From Rhizobiales bacterium CCH10-E5 (GTDB taxonomy: Bacteria > Pseudomonadota > Alphaproteobacteria > Rhizobiales > Beijerinckiaceae): a stretch of 64,000 bases of DNA. Below, piece after piece: positions 1 through 8,869 of this stretch. Position 1 is the stretch's first letter; each line of letters opens with the position of its first letter. The translations under genes and the position numbers were made by a program. The notes under the pieces were generated by a model. The model saw only the letters and a program-made list of their open reading frames with translations. It ran no database searches and was not told the origin of the DNA. The stretch covers positions 27,382-91,381 of the forward strand of contig LSIG01000205.1 of the NCBI GenBank assembly GCA_001556125.1. Direction: 5' to 3'.

Positions 1-130
1 ATTTGCGTGTCATGGCCTATCCGTCCAAGCGGGCCTGACGCCCGTTTCGGCTGCGTTCTATAGCGGAAATTGGTTTCCGGCTCGTCACGAATTGTGACGT
101 TTCGCAGACGGGGATGGATTGGTGCGGTCT

Positions 131-269
131 TTCCGGGGCGCCCGCAGGGCAAGCCCGGAACCCGTGAACACGGTGTGTGCCAGCCAAAGCGCGGCGGCCG
201 GTCAACCTATCCTGCCGCACCCGTGTTCATGAGTTCCGGGCTCATCGCTGCGCGATGCCCCGGAATGAC
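131..269. repeat. Interspersed palindromic repeat, family B, copy 1
   Basis: About 140 bp of non-coding DNA. It begins with ttccggggc and ends with the complementary gccccggaa followed by tgac. Inside is a second inverted pair (gaacccgtgaacac near the left, gtgttcatgagttc near the right). The same outline recurs at 18610-18754 and inside bchB at 60518-60649. No gene is seen in positions 1-278; reading frames there are low-complexity shadows. Confidence 0.7.
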
Positions 270-278
270 GAAGGTCGC

Positions 279-1316
279 TCACCCGAAGGCGAGCTGGACC
301 TTCATCGCCTTCGACTTGTCGGCGGCGAGGTCGAAAGCCTCGATCGCGCGCTCGACGGGGATCGTCGCGGTGAGCAGCGGCGAGAGATCGATCGTTTTCG
401 AGCCGATCATCGCCACCGCCCAGTCGAACTCCTCGTGGAAGCGGAAGGAGCCGCGCAGGTCGAACTCCTTGGCGACGACGACGTTCATCGGCAGGGTGAA
501 GTTGCCGCCGACGCCGATCTGCACGATCACGCCGCCCGAACGCACCACGTCGAAGGCGCCGGTCAGCGCGTGCTGGTTGCCCGAGGCCTCGAACATGACA
601 TCGAAGGCGCCCTTTTCGGCGCCGTACTCGGCCTTCAGGCGGTCGGGCTCGGCCATGACATTGATGGCGCGGCTGGCGCCCATCTTCAGCGCCGTCGGCA
701 GGGGCCCGTCGACCACGTCAGTCGCGACGATCTCGGCCGCGCCGGCGGCCTTGGCGGCGATGATGGTGAGGATGCCGATCGGCCCCGAGCCGGTGACGAG
801 GACGCGCTTGCCCAGCAGCGGGCCAGCGCGCTTGACGGCATGGAGGCAGACCGCGAGCGGCTCGGCGAAGGCGGCCTCGGCCGCGCTGACATGGTCGGCG
901 ACCTTCACCGCCTGGCGCTCCTCGATCACCAGCATCTCGCGGAAGCCGCCCTGGACATGGGGGAAGCGCATGGCGCTGCCATAGAACAGCATGTCCGTGC
1001 AGTGCTGTTGCTGGCCCATCTGGCAGTAGCGGCAATGGCCGCAGGCGCGGCTGGGATTGACGGCGACGCGGTCCCCCCCCTTGACGCGGGTGACCTCGGC
1101 GCCGACGCATTCGATCCGGCCGGCGATCTCATGGCCAAGGATCAGCGGCTCGCGCACGCGGATCGTGCCGAAGCCGCCATGCAGATAGTAATGCAGGTCC
1201 GAGCCGCAGATGCCGCCGGCCTCGATCCTGACCCGGACCTGCCGCGGACCCGGTTCGCCGACCGTGACCTCGTCGATGCGAAGGTCCTTTTCGGCATGGA
1301 TGACGACGGCGCGCAT
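279..1316 (-). CDS. idnD: Zinc-dependent L-idonate 5-dehydrogenase-like enzyme
   Basis: 345-residue medium-chain dehydrogenase. The catalytic zinc site is visible as GGICGSD (Cys37) and GHE (His62-Glu63). A structural zinc site is formed by Cys92, Cys95, Cys98 and Cys106. The NAD(P)-binding glycine motif is VTGSGPIG. Family knowledge: such enzymes oxidise L-idonate to 5-ketogluconate, and related members act on sorbitol or xylitol. The divergent neighbour at 1464 is a gluconate 5-dehydrogenase-type SDR, the usual partner in idonate/gluconate interconversion, which supports this reading over a generic alcohol dehydrogenase. Substrate is inferred; the zinc-MDR class is certain. Confidence 0.82.
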   Translation of the reverse strand: MRAVVIHAEKDLRIDEVTVGEPGPRQVRVRIEAGGICGSDLHYYLHGGFGTIRVREPLILGHEIAGRIECVGAEVTRVKGGDRVAVNPSRACGHCRYCQMGQQQHCTDMLFYGSAMRFPHVQGGFREMLVIEERQAVKVADHVSAAEAAFAEPLAVCLHAVKRAGPLLGKRVLVTGSGPIGILTIIAAKAAGAAEIVATDVVDGPLPTALKMGASRAINVMAEPDRLKAEYGAEKGAFDVMFEASGNQHALTGAFDVVRSGGVIVQIGVGGNFTLPMNVVVAKEFDLRGSFRFHEEFDWAVAMIGSKTIDLSPLLTATIPVERAIEAFDLAADKSKAMKVQLAFG

Positions 1317-1367
1317 GGCGGTTTCTCCCTGCGAGGGCGACGACGCCCGCCCTCATTCTGTGTCGGC

Positions 1368-1383
1368 TCGATTGTCTAATCGA
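1368..1383. promoter_or_regulatory. Operator-like inverted repeat in the idnD/SDR divergent promoter
   Basis: TCGATT-GTCT-AATCGA is a perfect 6-bp inverted repeat with a 4-bp spacer. It lies 52 bp from the minus-strand start at 1316 and 80 bp from the plus-strand start at 1464, so one bound regulator could control both genes. The regulator is not in the window. Confidence 0.45.
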
Positions 1384-1463
1384 TTGAAAGATGCTTACCG
1401 AAAGCAGCGGCACTGGCGCAAACGCAAACTGCCGCAGATGCTTCACCCTCGCGAGGTTCCGTC

Positions 1464-2231
1464 ATGTCTCTGTCGCTGTTCAGTCTGGAGGGCAGGATCG
1501 CCCTCGTCACCGGCTCCGGCCAGGGCATCGGGCTGGCGCTGGCGGAAGGGCTGTCGGAAGCCGGCGCGCATGTCGTGCTGAACGGCCGCGACCGCGCCAA
1601 GCTGGAGCGCGCCGCGCAGGCGATTTCCGCCGCCGGCCGGACGGTCTCGGTCGCGCCTTTCGACGTCACCGACCAGCCGGCTGTCGAGGCCGGCGTCGCC
1701 AAGATCGAGGCCGAGATCGGGCCGATCGACATCCTGATCAACAATGCCGGCATGCAGAAGCGCGCGCCGATCACCGAATTCCCGGTCGAGGGCTGGCACG
1801 AGCTGATGAACACCAATCTTCACTCGGTGTTCTACGTCACCCAGGCGGTGACGAAGCGGATGGTCCCGCGCAAGCGCGGCAAGATCATCAACATCGGCTC
1901 GGTGCAGAGCGAGCTGGGGCGGCCGACGATCATCCCCTATACGGCCTCAAAGGGCGCGGTGAAGATGATGACGCGCGGGCTCGCCGCCGAACTCGGCAAG
2001 CACAACATCCAGTCCAACGCCATCGGGCCGGGGTACTTCGCTACCGAACTCAATGCCGCGCTGATGGCGGACGAGGCCTTCTCGGCCTGGCTGTGCAACC
2101 GCACGCCGGCCGGGCGCTGGGGCGAGACGAAGGAACTCGTCGGCGCGGCGATCTTCCTGTCGTCGGCGGCCTCCGACTACGTCAACGGCCACCTGCTGAT
2201 GGTCGATGGCGGGCTGACCGCGGTGGTTTGA
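1464..2231 (+). CDS. idnO: SDR-family gluconate 5-dehydrogenase-like oxidoreductase
   Basis: 255-residue classical short-chain dehydrogenase. The cofactor motif TGSGQGIG is at residues 16-23, NNAG near 93-96, and the catalytic residues are Ser146, Tyr159 and Lys163 (YTASK). The C-terminus ends in the common SDR pattern VNGHLLMVDGGLTAVV. Family knowledge: IdnO/Ga5DH interconverts 5-ketogluconate and gluconate. The divergent MDR dehydrogenase at 279-1316 completes a two-enzyme idonate-to-gluconate route, so the specific name rests largely on that context. Confidence 0.8.
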   Translation: MSLSLFSLEGRIALVTGSGQGIGLALAEGLSEAGAHVVLNGRDRAKLERAAQAISAAGRTVSVAPFDVTDQPAVEAGVAKIEAEIGPIDILINNAGMQKRAPITEFPVEGWHELMNTNLHSVFYVTQAVTKRMVPRKRGKIINIGSVQSELGRPTIIPYTASKGAVKMMTRGLAAELGKHNIQSNAIGPGYFATELNAALMADEAFSAWLCNRTPAGRWGETKELVGAAIFLSSAASDYVNGHLLMVDGGLTAVV

Positions 2232-2243
2232 GCCGCGGAGGCC

Positions 2244-2660
2244 TCAGCCTTTTTCCTCGGCGAGCGGGCGGCCTTCGCGGGCCGCGCGCGCCCGCTTCTC
2301 GAAATCCTTGCGGATGCCCTCGATCTTCTCCTCGTCGAGCTCTTCCAGATCCATCAGCTCCTGACGCGCGCCCTCGACCTTGGCGAGCAGTTCGTCGAGC
2401 TTGATCTGCATCGCGGCCGTGTCGCGGTTCTGGCTGTTCTGGATGATGAACACCATCAGGAAGGTGATGATGGTGGTCGAGGTGTTGATCACCAGCTGCC
2501 AGGTGTCGTTGAAGCCGAAGAAGGGGCCCGACAGGCCCCAGATCACGATGGCCGAGACCGCGACGGCGAAGGTCTGCGGCTTGCCGGCCCAGCGCGCGGT
2601 CGCCTGCGAGAGGCGGGTGAAGAGCGTGCGGTTGGTGAGCGGATCGGAACGCGATGCCAT
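2244..2660 (-). CDS. Low-affinity iron permease family small membrane protein
   Basis: 138 residues when started at the ATG at 2660, which has an AGGGGGAC ribosome site just upstream; an earlier in-frame ATG at 2699 has none. Two hydrophobic segments (about residues 24-45 and 53-73) flank a conserved WQLVINTSTTIITFLMVFII stretch, followed by NSQNRD and a charged coiled C-terminal half rich in Glu and Lys. This layout matches the bacterial proteins annotated as low-affinity iron permease (yeast FET4-like). Transport activity in these short bacterial members is not well established, so the name is a family label only. It converges on the SDR gene with 12 bp between stops. Confidence 0.75.
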   Translation of the reverse strand: MASRSDPLTNRTLFTRLSQATARWAGKPQTFAVAVSAIVIWGLSGPFFGFNDTWQLVINTSTTIITFLMVFIIQNSQNRDTAAMQIKLDELLAKVEGARQELMDLEELDEEKIEGIRKDFEKRARAAREGRPLAEEKG

Positions 2661-2737
2661 GACGAAGTCCCCCTGACCCCTGTGGATCGCTCGGTTCAAC
2701 GTCCGGCGGGATGTGCGCGTTCCCCGCTGGTCGAGGT

Positions 2738-3985
2738 TCAGTCCGCTGGGCGTTGGGAGGCGCTCATCAGGAAGTCGCGTATGGCCGGATCGCTGGTGAG
2801 GCCGATGGCGCGGGCATAGGCGTCGCGGGCGGCCTCATCCTGTCCGGACCGGCGCAGCAGATGGGCCTTGAGCGCCCAGAACGGCTGGTAGGACATGACG
2901 TCGCCGGCGGGCAGCTCGGCGAGGGCCGAGAGCCCGGCTTGAGGGCCGGATGCTTCCGCCAGTGCCGCCGCCCGGCTGACCAGCACCCCGGTCGTCGGTG
3001 CGAGCCGGGCGAGCCCCTCATAGAGCCGGGCCAGGGCTGCTGCGTCGGTGTGTCCCGTCACCGCCCTTGCGGCATGGACGGACTGGATCGCCGCCTCGAG
3101 CTGGAACGGCCCCAGCGCCGCATGCCGAGCGGCCTGCGCCAGCTCGGCTTCCGCCTCCTTGATCAGCGGGACCGACCAGCGCGCCGTGTCCTGCTCGGCG
3201 AGGGGCACGAAGGCACCGTCGGATGATCTGCGGGCCTCGCGCCTCGCCTCACCATGCAGCATCAGCGCGAGCAGGCCGCGTGCCTCGGGCTCGCCGGGCA
3301 GGAGCTGGATCACCAGCCGCGCCAGCCAGATGGCCTCTTCCGCGAGGCCGCGGCGCCGGAGATCGGCGCCGGCGATATCCTCCCAGCCGCTGCCATAGGC
3401 GGCATAGATCGCCTGCAGCACGGCATCGAGCCGCCCGGGCAGCTCGGCCCGTTCGGGAATGGCGAAGGCGATGCGGGCATCGCGGATCTTCGCCTTGGCG
3501 CGCACCAGCCGCTGCCCGAGCGCCGCTGGCGAGGTCAGGAAGGCCTGGGCGATGCGGGTGGCGTCCAGACCCAGCACGGCCTGCAGCATCAGTGGCGCGC
3601 GGGCGGCGGGATCGATCGCCGGGTGGGCGCAGACGAAGAGCAGCTTGAGCCGTTCATCGGGGAAGGCAAAGCCATCTGTGTTCGCATCCTGCTCCGCCAG
3701 CAGGGTCAAAGTCGGCTCGGCGGCGGCGCGGATGGTCTGGCGGCGCCGTCCGTCGATCAGCTGGCGACGCGCGGTCGTCAGCAGCCAGGCCTCCGGACGG
3801 GCCGGGACGCCGTCCGAGGGCCAGCGATCGAGCGCCAGCCGGAAGGCTTCCGCAAGCGCATCCTCGGCCGCTGCCAGATCGCGCCAATCGCGGGCCAGCA
3901 GCGAGAGCAGGCGGCCATAGGAGGCGCGGGCGGCGAGATCGGCCGCCCTCCGCGCCTCGTCGGCGGCGCCGGCCTCCGCTGTCAT
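2738..3985 (-). CDS. ECF42-type RNA polymerase sigma factor with long C-terminal extension
   Basis: 415 residues, much longer than a plain ECF sigma factor (about 190). Region 2 is recognisable at about residues 17-75 (ASYGRLLSLLARDWRDLAAAEDALAEA, then PEAWLLTTARRQLID). Region 4 lies about 105-165. A DUF6596-like helical extension with TPR-like repeats fills the C-terminus. Family knowledge: ECF42 factors have this extension and are encoded next to YCII/DGPF proteins. Here the ATG overlaps the stop of a YCII gene (ATGA at 3985), as expected. No anti-sigma factor is nearby, consistent with control through the extension. Confidence 0.88.
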   Translation of the reverse strand: MTAEAGAADEARRAADLAARASYGRLLSLLARDWRDLAAAEDALAEAFRLALDRWPSDGVPARPEAWLLTTARRQLIDGRRRQTIRAAAEPTLTLLAEQDANTDGFAFPDERLKLLFVCAHPAIDPAARAPLMLQAVLGLDATRIAQAFLTSPAALGQRLVRAKAKIRDARIAFAIPERAELPGRLDAVLQAIYAAYGSGWEDIAGADLRRRGLAEEAIWLARLVIQLLPGEPEARGLLALMLHGEARREARRSSDGAFVPLAEQDTARWSVPLIKEAEAELAQAARHAALGPFQLEAAIQSVHAARAVTGHTDAAALARLYEGLARLAPTTGVLVSRAAALAEASGPQAGLSALAELPAGDVMSYQPFWALKAHLLRRSGQDEAARDAYARAIGLTSDPAIRDFLMSASQRPAD

Positions 3986-4353
3986 CAGGCGGAGGGCTGC
4001 GGCGGAGGCGGTAGCACCGGGCGCACCTCGGTCGAGCCATAGGACGAGGCCGGGCTGCGCGCCGCCCAGTCGAGCGCGGCGTCCAGATCGGGGACGTCAA
4101 TGACGAAATAGCCGCCGAGCTGCTCCTTGGTGTCGGGATGCGGGCCGTCCTGGACCTGGCGCTGGCCGTTACGAACGCGCACCATCGTGGCGCTGTGAGG
4201 CGGTTGCAGGCCCGCGCCGCTGACCACGATCCCGGCCTGGTTGAGCGCACCGACATAGGCCATCCAGGAGGCCCAGTAGGCCGGCCCCTTGGCGGGGTCG
4301 TCGCGCAGGCCGAATTCGCTGTCCGTCTCGCGGAAGATCAACATGTACTGCAT
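3985..4353 (-). CDS. YCII/DGPF-domain protein, partner of the ECF sigma factor
   Basis: 122 residues from the ATG at 4353 (MQYMLIFRETDSEFG); an upstream ATG at 4404 would add an unconserved tail. The fold markers are the N-terminal MQYMLIFRE strand, the central ATMVRVRNGQRQVQDGPHPDTKEQLGG containing the DGP motif, and GYFVIDVPDLDAALDWAA. Family knowledge: YCII proteins are small ferredoxin-like proteins, and this subfamily is the constant neighbour of ECF42 sigma factors. The 4-bp stop/start overlap with the sigma gene shows translational coupling. Biochemical role unknown. Confidence 0.85.
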   Translation of the reverse strand: MQYMLIFRETDSEFGLRDDPAKGPAYWASWMAYVGALNQAGIVVSGAGLQPPHSATMVRVRNGQRQVQDGPHPDTKEQLGGYFVIDVPDLDAALDWAARSPASSYGSTEVRPVLPPPPQPSA

Positions 4354-4466
4354 GGGGCGAACTCCTTGCCACCTGACGCCGGAGAACCATCCCCCGGCTG
4401 CCATGATGACGTCCAGCCCCGGCCGGTTTCGACAGGCGGTCGAAAAAAATCCGCCGGCGTCCGATC

Positions 4467-5306
4467 TCAGCCCTTCGCCAGCCGTTCGGCGTGCCAGGCG
4501 ATATGCTGGGCCATGAAGGTCGAGATGAAGTTGTAGGAGTGGTCGTAGCCCTCGCGCATCTGCAGCTCGAGCGGAATACCGGCCGTGGCGCAGGCGACCT
4601 CGAGCAGCTGCGGCCGCAGGCCCTCATCGAGGAAGCCGTCGGCGGTGCCCTGATCGATCAGCAGATCCTTGACCCTGTGGCCGTCGGCGATCAGCAGCGT
4701 CGCATCATAGGCGCGCCAGCTGCGCTCGTCGGGGCCGAGATATTTCTCGAAAGCGGGGCGCGACCAGCCGGCGGTCGAGGGCTGGGCGATGGGCGCGAAG
4801 GCGGAGACAGAGGCGTAGCGATCCGGGTTCTTCAGCGCGAGCGTGATCGCGCCATGGCCGCCCATGGAATGGCCGAAGATGCCCTGGCGGGTCATGTCGA
4901 CCGGGAAATGCCGCGCGACCAGCTCCGGCAGCTCGTCGCGGATGTAACTCTCCATCCGGTAGTTGGTGTCGTAGGGCGCCTGCGTCGCGTCGAGATAGAA
5001 GCCGGCTCCGGAGCCGAACTGCCAGTTGCCCGGCTCGTCGGGCACATGCTCGCCGCGCGGGCTGGTATCGGGGCAGATGATGGCTATGCCGTTGGCGGCC
5101 GCCGCCGCCCGGTACTCGCCCTTGTCCATGACGTTCTGATGCGTGCAGGTCAGCCCCGAGAGATACCAGAGCAGGGGAACCGGCCCGTCCTCGATCTGCG
5201 GCGGCAGGAAGATCGCGAAGGTCATCGGGCAGGCGCAGGCGGCGCTGTCATGACGATAGACGCGCTGCGAGCCGCCGAAGGCCTTCGAGGACGAGACGAG
5301 TTCCAT
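4467..5306 (-). CDS. fghA: S-formylglutathione hydrolase
   Basis: 279-residue esterase-D family alpha/beta hydrolase. The nucleophile motif GHSMGGHGA places Ser147. The acidic residue is likely in the QGTADGFLDE stretch and the catalytic His in the GYDHSYNFIS motif near residue 258. PLLWYLSGLTCTHQN is also diagnostic. It hydrolyses S-formylglutathione to formate and glutathione, the second step of glutathione-dependent formaldehyde detoxification. It lies downstream of adhC and frmR on the same strand; a palindromic repeat fills the 167-bp gap, so it may be co-transcribed or partly uncoupled. Confidence 0.95.
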   Translation of the reverse strand: MELVSSSKAFGGSQRVYRHDSAACACPMTFAIFLPPQIEDGPVPLLWYLSGLTCTHQNVMDKGEYRAAAAANGIAIICPDTSPRGEHVPDEPGNWQFGSGAGFYLDATQAPYDTNYRMESYIRDELPELVARHFPVDMTRQGIFGHSMGGHGAITLALKNPDRYASVSAFAPIAQPSTAGWSRPAFEKYLGPDERSWRAYDATLLIADGHRVKDLLIDQGTADGFLDEGLRPQLLEVACATAGIPLELQMREGYDHSYNFISTFMAQHIAWHAERLAKG

Positions 5307-5335
5307 GGAATGTTCCTTATGCTCTGGTCGTGCCC

Positions 5336-5466
5336 GTCATGGTCGGGCTTGACCCGACCATCTCGGAAACCAGTGCCTTTTATGGGGCAGGCGCGCTCTG
5401 CCGGGAGGGGCTCCTCTCCCGGCACGCGATTCTCGGGTCTGCGCTGCGCTTCGCCCGAGAATGACG
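5336..5466. repeat. Interspersed palindromic repeat, family A, copy 1
   Basis: Non-coding element between fghA and adhC. The left arm contains the hairpin GGTCGGG-cttga-CCCGACC, the middle has CCGGGAGGGG/CCTCTCCCGG, and the right arm contains ATTCTCGGG/CCCGAGAAT. It begins gtcat and ends atgac. Copies at 10211-10315 and, inverted, at 21681-21771 share the same arms. Confidence 0.75.
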
Positions 5467-5473
5467 GATGGCC

Positions 5474-6586
5474 TCAGTACACCACCACGCTGCGGATCGA
5501 CTTGCCCTCGTGCATCAGGTCGAAGCCGTGGTTGATCTCGTCGAGCGACAGCTTGTGGGTGATCAGGTCGTCGATGTTGATCTTCCCCTCCATGTACCAG
5601 TCGACGATCTTCGGCACGTCGGTGCGCCCGCGCGCGCCGCCGAAGGCAGTGCCCTTCCAGACGCGGCCGGTGACGAGCTGGAACGGGCGCGTCGCGATTT
5701 CCTTGCCGGCCTCGGCGACGCCGATGATAATCGACTCGCCCCAGCCGCGGTGACAGCATTCCAGCGCTTGGCGCATGACGTTGACGTTGCCGGTGGCGTC
5801 GAAGGAGAAGTCGGCGCCGCCGCCGGTGAGATCGACGATGGCCTGGACGACCTTGTCGTTGCCGACCTCCTTGGGATTGATGAAGTCGGTCATGCCGAAT
5901 CTGCGCGCCATCTCCTGCTTGGCCGGGTTGATGTCGACGCCGATGATCTTGTCGGCCCCGACCATGCGGGCGCCCTGGATCACGTTGAGGCCGATGCCGC
6001 CCAGCCCGAAAACCACGACATTCGCGCCCGGCCAGACCTTGGCGGTGTAGATCACCGCGCCGATGCCGGTGGTCACGCCGCAGCCGATGTAGCAGATCTT
6101 GTCGAAGGGGGCGTCTTCGCGGACCTTGGCCAGCGCGATCTCGGGCAGGACGGTGAAGTTCGCGAAGGTCGAGCAGCCCATATAGTGGAAGACCTCGCCG
6201 CCGTCGCAGGAGAAGCGGCTCGTGCCGTCGGGCATCACGCCCTGGCCCTGCGTCGCGCGGATCGAGGTGCAGAGATTGGTCCGGCGCGAGAGGCAGGACT
6301 TACAGCTGCGGCATTCGGGCGTGTAGAGCGGGATGACATGGTCGCCGGGCTTCAGCGAGGTCACGCCGGCTCCGACCTCGCGGACGATGCCCGCGCCCTC
6401 ATGGCCGAGAATCGCCGGAAACTTCCCTTCCGAATCCATGCCCGACAGCGTGTAGGCGTCGGTGTGGCAGATGCCGGTCGCCATGACCTCGACCAGCACC
6501 TCGCCGGCCTTGGGGCCGCCGATCTCGATGGTCTCGATGGTGAGCGGCTTGCCGGCTTCCCAGGCGACGGCGGCGCGGGTCTTCAT
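5474..6586 (-). CDS. adhC: S-(hydroxymethyl)glutathione dehydrogenase, class III alcohol dehydrogenase
   Basis: 370-residue zinc MDR. Catalytic zinc ligands are Cys40 (GICHTDAYT), His62-Glu63 (GHEG) and the CGV Cys further on. Structural cysteines are Cys92, Cys95, Cys98 and Cys106. [19 protein letters not shown] is the NAD site. ARPF-type residues and TAFGGARGR are typical of class III enzymes. It oxidises S-hydroxymethylglutathione to S-formylglutathione with NAD. It is 28 bp downstream of frmR and upstream of fghA, a complete formaldehyde stress unit. Confidence 0.96.
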   Translation of the reverse strand: MKTRAAVAWEAGKPLTIETIEIGGPKAGEVLVEVMATGICHTDAYTLSGMDSEGKFPAILGHEGAGIVREVGAGVTSLKPGDHVIPLYTPECRSCKSCLSRRTNLCTSIRATQGQGVMPDGTSRFSCDGGEVFHYMGCSTFANFTVLPEIALAKVREDAPFDKICYIGCGVTTGIGAVIYTAKVWPGANVVVFGLGGIGLNVIQGARMVGADKIIGVDINPAKQEMARRFGMTDFINPKEVGNDKVVQAIVDLTGGGADFSFDATGNVNVMRQALECCHRGWGESIIIGVAEAGKEIATRPFQLVTGRVWKGTAFGGARGRTDVPKIVDWYMEGKINIDDLITHKLSLDEINHGFDLMHEGKSIRSVVVY

Positions 6587-6614
6587 CGGGCGGTTCCTTC
6601 CTCGGTTTTGCGGG

Positions 6615-6914
6615 TCATTTCAGATAGGGGCGGATCACACGCATGATCTCGCCGATCTCGGCCGGCTCGCTCGCCGGGGCATGGTCATGGGCGTCGGCGT
6701 CGCCGCAGGCCTGGCCCGTCAGCGTCTCGCGCAGATGGCTTTCCAGCACCTCGGCCATCAGCCCGGTCGCGGCGCCGCGCAGGGCCGAGAGCTGCTGCAG
6801 CAGCGCGCCGCAGGGCTCGCCGCGCTCGACGGCGGCGATCAGCGCATCGGCCTGGCCGCGGATGCGTTTCAGCCGCGTCACCGCGCGCTTCTTTTCCTCG
6901 GGGGTATGCGGCAT
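6615..6914 (-). CDS. frmR: Formaldehyde-responsive repressor FrmR (DUF156/CsoR-RcnR family)
   Basis: 99 residues. Pro2, Cys35 and His60 are all in place: [21 protein letters not shown], then GEPCGA and VLESH. Family knowledge: in E. coli FrmR, formaldehyde crosslinks Pro2 to Cys35 and releases DNA. The protein ends with a His/Asp-containing tail ([10 protein letters not shown]). It is the first gene of the frmR-adhC-fghA unit, and a G-tract inverted-repeat operator lies just upstream at 6925-6941, so it probably represses its own operon. Confidence 0.93.
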   Translation of the reverse strand: MPHTPEEKKRAVTRLKRIRGQADALIAAVERGEPCGALLQQLSALRGAATGLMAEVLESHLRETLTGQACGDADAHDHAPASEPAEIGEIMRVIRPYLK

Positions 6915-6924
6915 CGGCGCCCTG

Positions 6925-6941
6925 ATACTGGGGTGGAGTAT
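6925..6941 (-). promoter_or_regulatory. Predicted FrmR operator
   Basis: ATACT-GGGGTGG-AGTAT is a perfect 5-bp inverted repeat around a G tract, the architecture known for CsoR/RcnR/FrmR-family operators. It ends 10 bp before the frmR start codon, where it would overlap promoter or transcript start. Confidence 0.7.
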
Positions 6942-7002
6942 CTGCCGCCTGTTCTAGAAGGGTCGCGGGCGGGCGTCAACGCGGGCCGTGGCGCCAACGC
7001 AA

Positions 7003-7030
7003 AAGGCGGACGCATCGCTGCGTCCGCCTT
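7003..7030 (-). terminator. Rho-independent terminator of the outer-membrane protein gene
   Basis: A perfect 12-bp stem, AAGGCGGACGCA/TGCGTCCGCCTT, with loop TCGC. Read on the minus strand it is followed by a short T run. It lies 50 bp beyond the stop of the gene at 7080-7985. Confidence 0.8.
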
Positions 7031-7079
7031 GATGGAGAGGTTTCGTGACGCGAGCGTGGCGCGCGTCGGTGGCCCGTGG

Positions 7080-7985
7080 TCAGAAGCTGTAGGCGGCCTT
7101 CACCTTGACGAGGTGCTGGCTGAAATTGGTCAGGTCGAGATCGCCGGGCTGGCCCTTGGCCTTGCCTGCCACCTGGATGTTGTAGGCGGCCGAGATCGCG
7201 AACTGCTTGCTCGCCTGCCAGAAGATGCCGGGGCCGGCGAAGGTGGCGTAGCCGGCCTCGTTGCCGAAGCCGAGATCGGTGTAGCGGCGCTGATGGCGGA
7301 CCTCGCCGCTGAGATAGACGCCCTCCAGCGCCTGCCAGGCGAGCGCGCCGCCGACCGTGAAGGTCGAGGAGCGGCCATAGGGGTCCGGGCCCGTCCAGGT
7401 CATGTCGTGCGACAGGTTCAGCGCGGCATAGAGCTTGCCGGGAACCAGCGTCTTGTCGGCGAAGAGGCGGATGCCGGTGTTGTAGGTGGTGAAGCGGCCG
7501 GCGCCGTCGGGGTCGGTGCGGTTGACGCTGGGGTCGAGCACCACGGTGAGGCCGAGGCCATGCAGGTCGCGGCCGAGCAGGCGGTACTTCATCTCGACGC
7601 CGGCGCCGTAGCTGGTGGAGTCGGCGCTGACGCCGCCCAAGGACGCATTGGTGTAGCCGCCGAGCAGATAGGGGCCGACCTCGAGGCAGGGCAGCAGGCC
7701 GTAGGAGCCCTGCAGCTGCAGGCCATGGCCGTTGGACGAGCCGGTGCGCGTGCCATAGGCGCCGCCATAGGTCAGGCTGGCGCCGAAGGAGCCCTTCTCG
7801 GCGACATCGGAGCCGGTGGTGAAGCCAAAGGCGTCGGTCGGGATGCCCTCGCTTTCGGTGCAGGCCGACAACACCGGCGGCGCGACGGGGGCCCCTTTGC
7901 GCGACGGCAGGTCGGCGGCGGATGCGACCGTCGCGGACGCCAGCAGGATCGCGACGAATGAGAGGGCGGAGGGTTGCAACGTCAT
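7080..7985 (-). CDS. Outer-membrane beta-barrel protein
   Basis: 301 residues. A signal peptide (residues 1-23, ending VASA) precedes ADLPSRKGAPV, a start shared by many rhizobial outer-membrane proteins. The rest is Gly/Tyr-rich alternating sequence with repeated Tyr-Gly motifs (TYGGAYGTRTG, QLQGSYGLLP, GGYTNASLGG) and ends in KVKAAYSF, a terminal Phe as in Omp85-inserted barrels. There is one Cys pair (Cys41 region and LPCLEVG). It has no close functional label that I recognise; porin or structural barrel are both possible. It is monocistronic with its own terminator. Confidence 0.7.
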   Translation of the reverse strand: MTLQPSALSFVAILLASATVASAADLPSRKGAPVAPPVLSACTESEGIPTDAFGFTTGSDVAEKGSFGASLTYGGAYGTRTGSSNGHGLQLQGSYGLLPCLEVGPYLLGGYTNASLGGVSADSTSYGAGVEMKYRLLGRDLHGLGLTVVLDPSVNRTDPDGAGRFTTYNTGIRLFADKTLVPGKLYAALNLSHDMTWTGPDPYGRSSTFTVGGALAWQALEGVYLSGEVRHQRRYTDLGFGNEAGYATFAGPGIFWQASKQFAISAAYNIQVAGKAKGQPGDLDLTNFSQHLVKVKAAYSF

Positions 7986-8159
7986 GGCGCGATTCCTGTT
8001 GCAGCGGCGCGGTGATCGGCCGACGACGAGCCCTTGCGCGGCGCGTCCAATCGTGAAGGAAGATGGTTAACGCTTCGTCATCCTGTGATGACGGGTTCAT
8101 GATGCGGTGCGGGAGCAGGGCGCGTCCAGACCTCCCCCATCCTCATGATTGTTATGTTG

Positions 8160-8756
8160 TTACATGTTGCCGTTCTGCGACAGCGCGCCCGGCGGTGTCA
8201 GGCTGCGGATCCGCGCGAGGCCGAGCGGGGCGATGTCGGCGAGTTCGGCGAGAGGCTTCCAGGCGGCGGCATGGACCTCCTCGACCTGGGCGACGAGCGG
8301 CGCCGCCGGATCGGCCAGGAAGAGATATTGCAGGTCGTGATGGATATGGGCCGGCTCGCCGCGGGACGGCTTGCCGGGGACGTCGTGGCTGTCGATGACG
8401 AAGGGGATATCGGTGCCCCTGTGCCAGGGATGCAGCCGCAGCCCCTGCACGCCGGTTTCCTCGAGCGCCTCGCGAGCGGCCGACTCGGCGAAGGTCGTGG
8501 CGTCCTCCCAATGTCCACCCGGCTGGAGCCAGCGGCCAATCACAACATGGTCGATCAGCAGGATGCGGGCATGGTCGGGCGAGAGCACATAGGCGCTGGT
8601 CGTGACATGGCCGGGAAAGGTGTCGCGCGAATCCAGCGCATGGCGCTCCGCCATCTGCCAGCGCAGCAGCGAGAGATGTTCGCGCGGGCCCGCGACCTCG
8701 GCGCGATAACGCTCGACGGCTTCGGCGAGGCGGGCGGCGAAGGCGGGCTGGCTCAT
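8160..8756 (-). CDS. NUDIX hydrolase
   Basis: 198 residues from the ATG at 8756 (MSQPAFAARL), preceded by AGGGTGA; the longer frame to 8813 lacks support. The Nudix box is present as GGHWE...SAAREALEETGVQG, giving the metal-binding REALEE core. HVVIGRWLQPGGHWE and the later HHDLQYLFLADP region are typical of the family. Members hydrolyse nucleoside-diphosphate-linked compounds; the substrate cannot be read from sequence. It is divergent from the zinc-ribbon gene at 8870 with 113 bp between starts. Confidence 0.88.
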   Translation of the reverse strand: MSQPAFAARLAEAVERYRAEVAGPREHLSLLRWQMAERHALDSRDTFPGHVTTSAYVLSPDHARILLIDHVVIGRWLQPGGHWEDATTFAESAAREALEETGVQGLRLHPWHRGTDIPFVIDSHDVPGKPSRGEPAHIHHDLQYLFLADPAAPLVAQVEEVHAAAWKPLAELADIAPLGLARIRSLTPPGALSQNGNM

Positions 8757-8869
8757 TGTCGGATCACCCTGTTGGTCTCGTTCGCCTTGTAGCGTTCCGC
8801 GGCGGACTTGCACGCGACTTGAAGTTGTGGCTTTGAGCCTGCGCCCGGCTCGGGCCCTGCGAGTACGCC

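Noticed and set aside
177..1379. Long plus-strand open frame opposite the idonate dehydrogenase
   Set aside because: It is the antisense shadow of a well-supported zinc dehydrogenase; high GC keeps opposite frames open, and the translation is Asp/Arg/Gly/Ala-rich without motifs.
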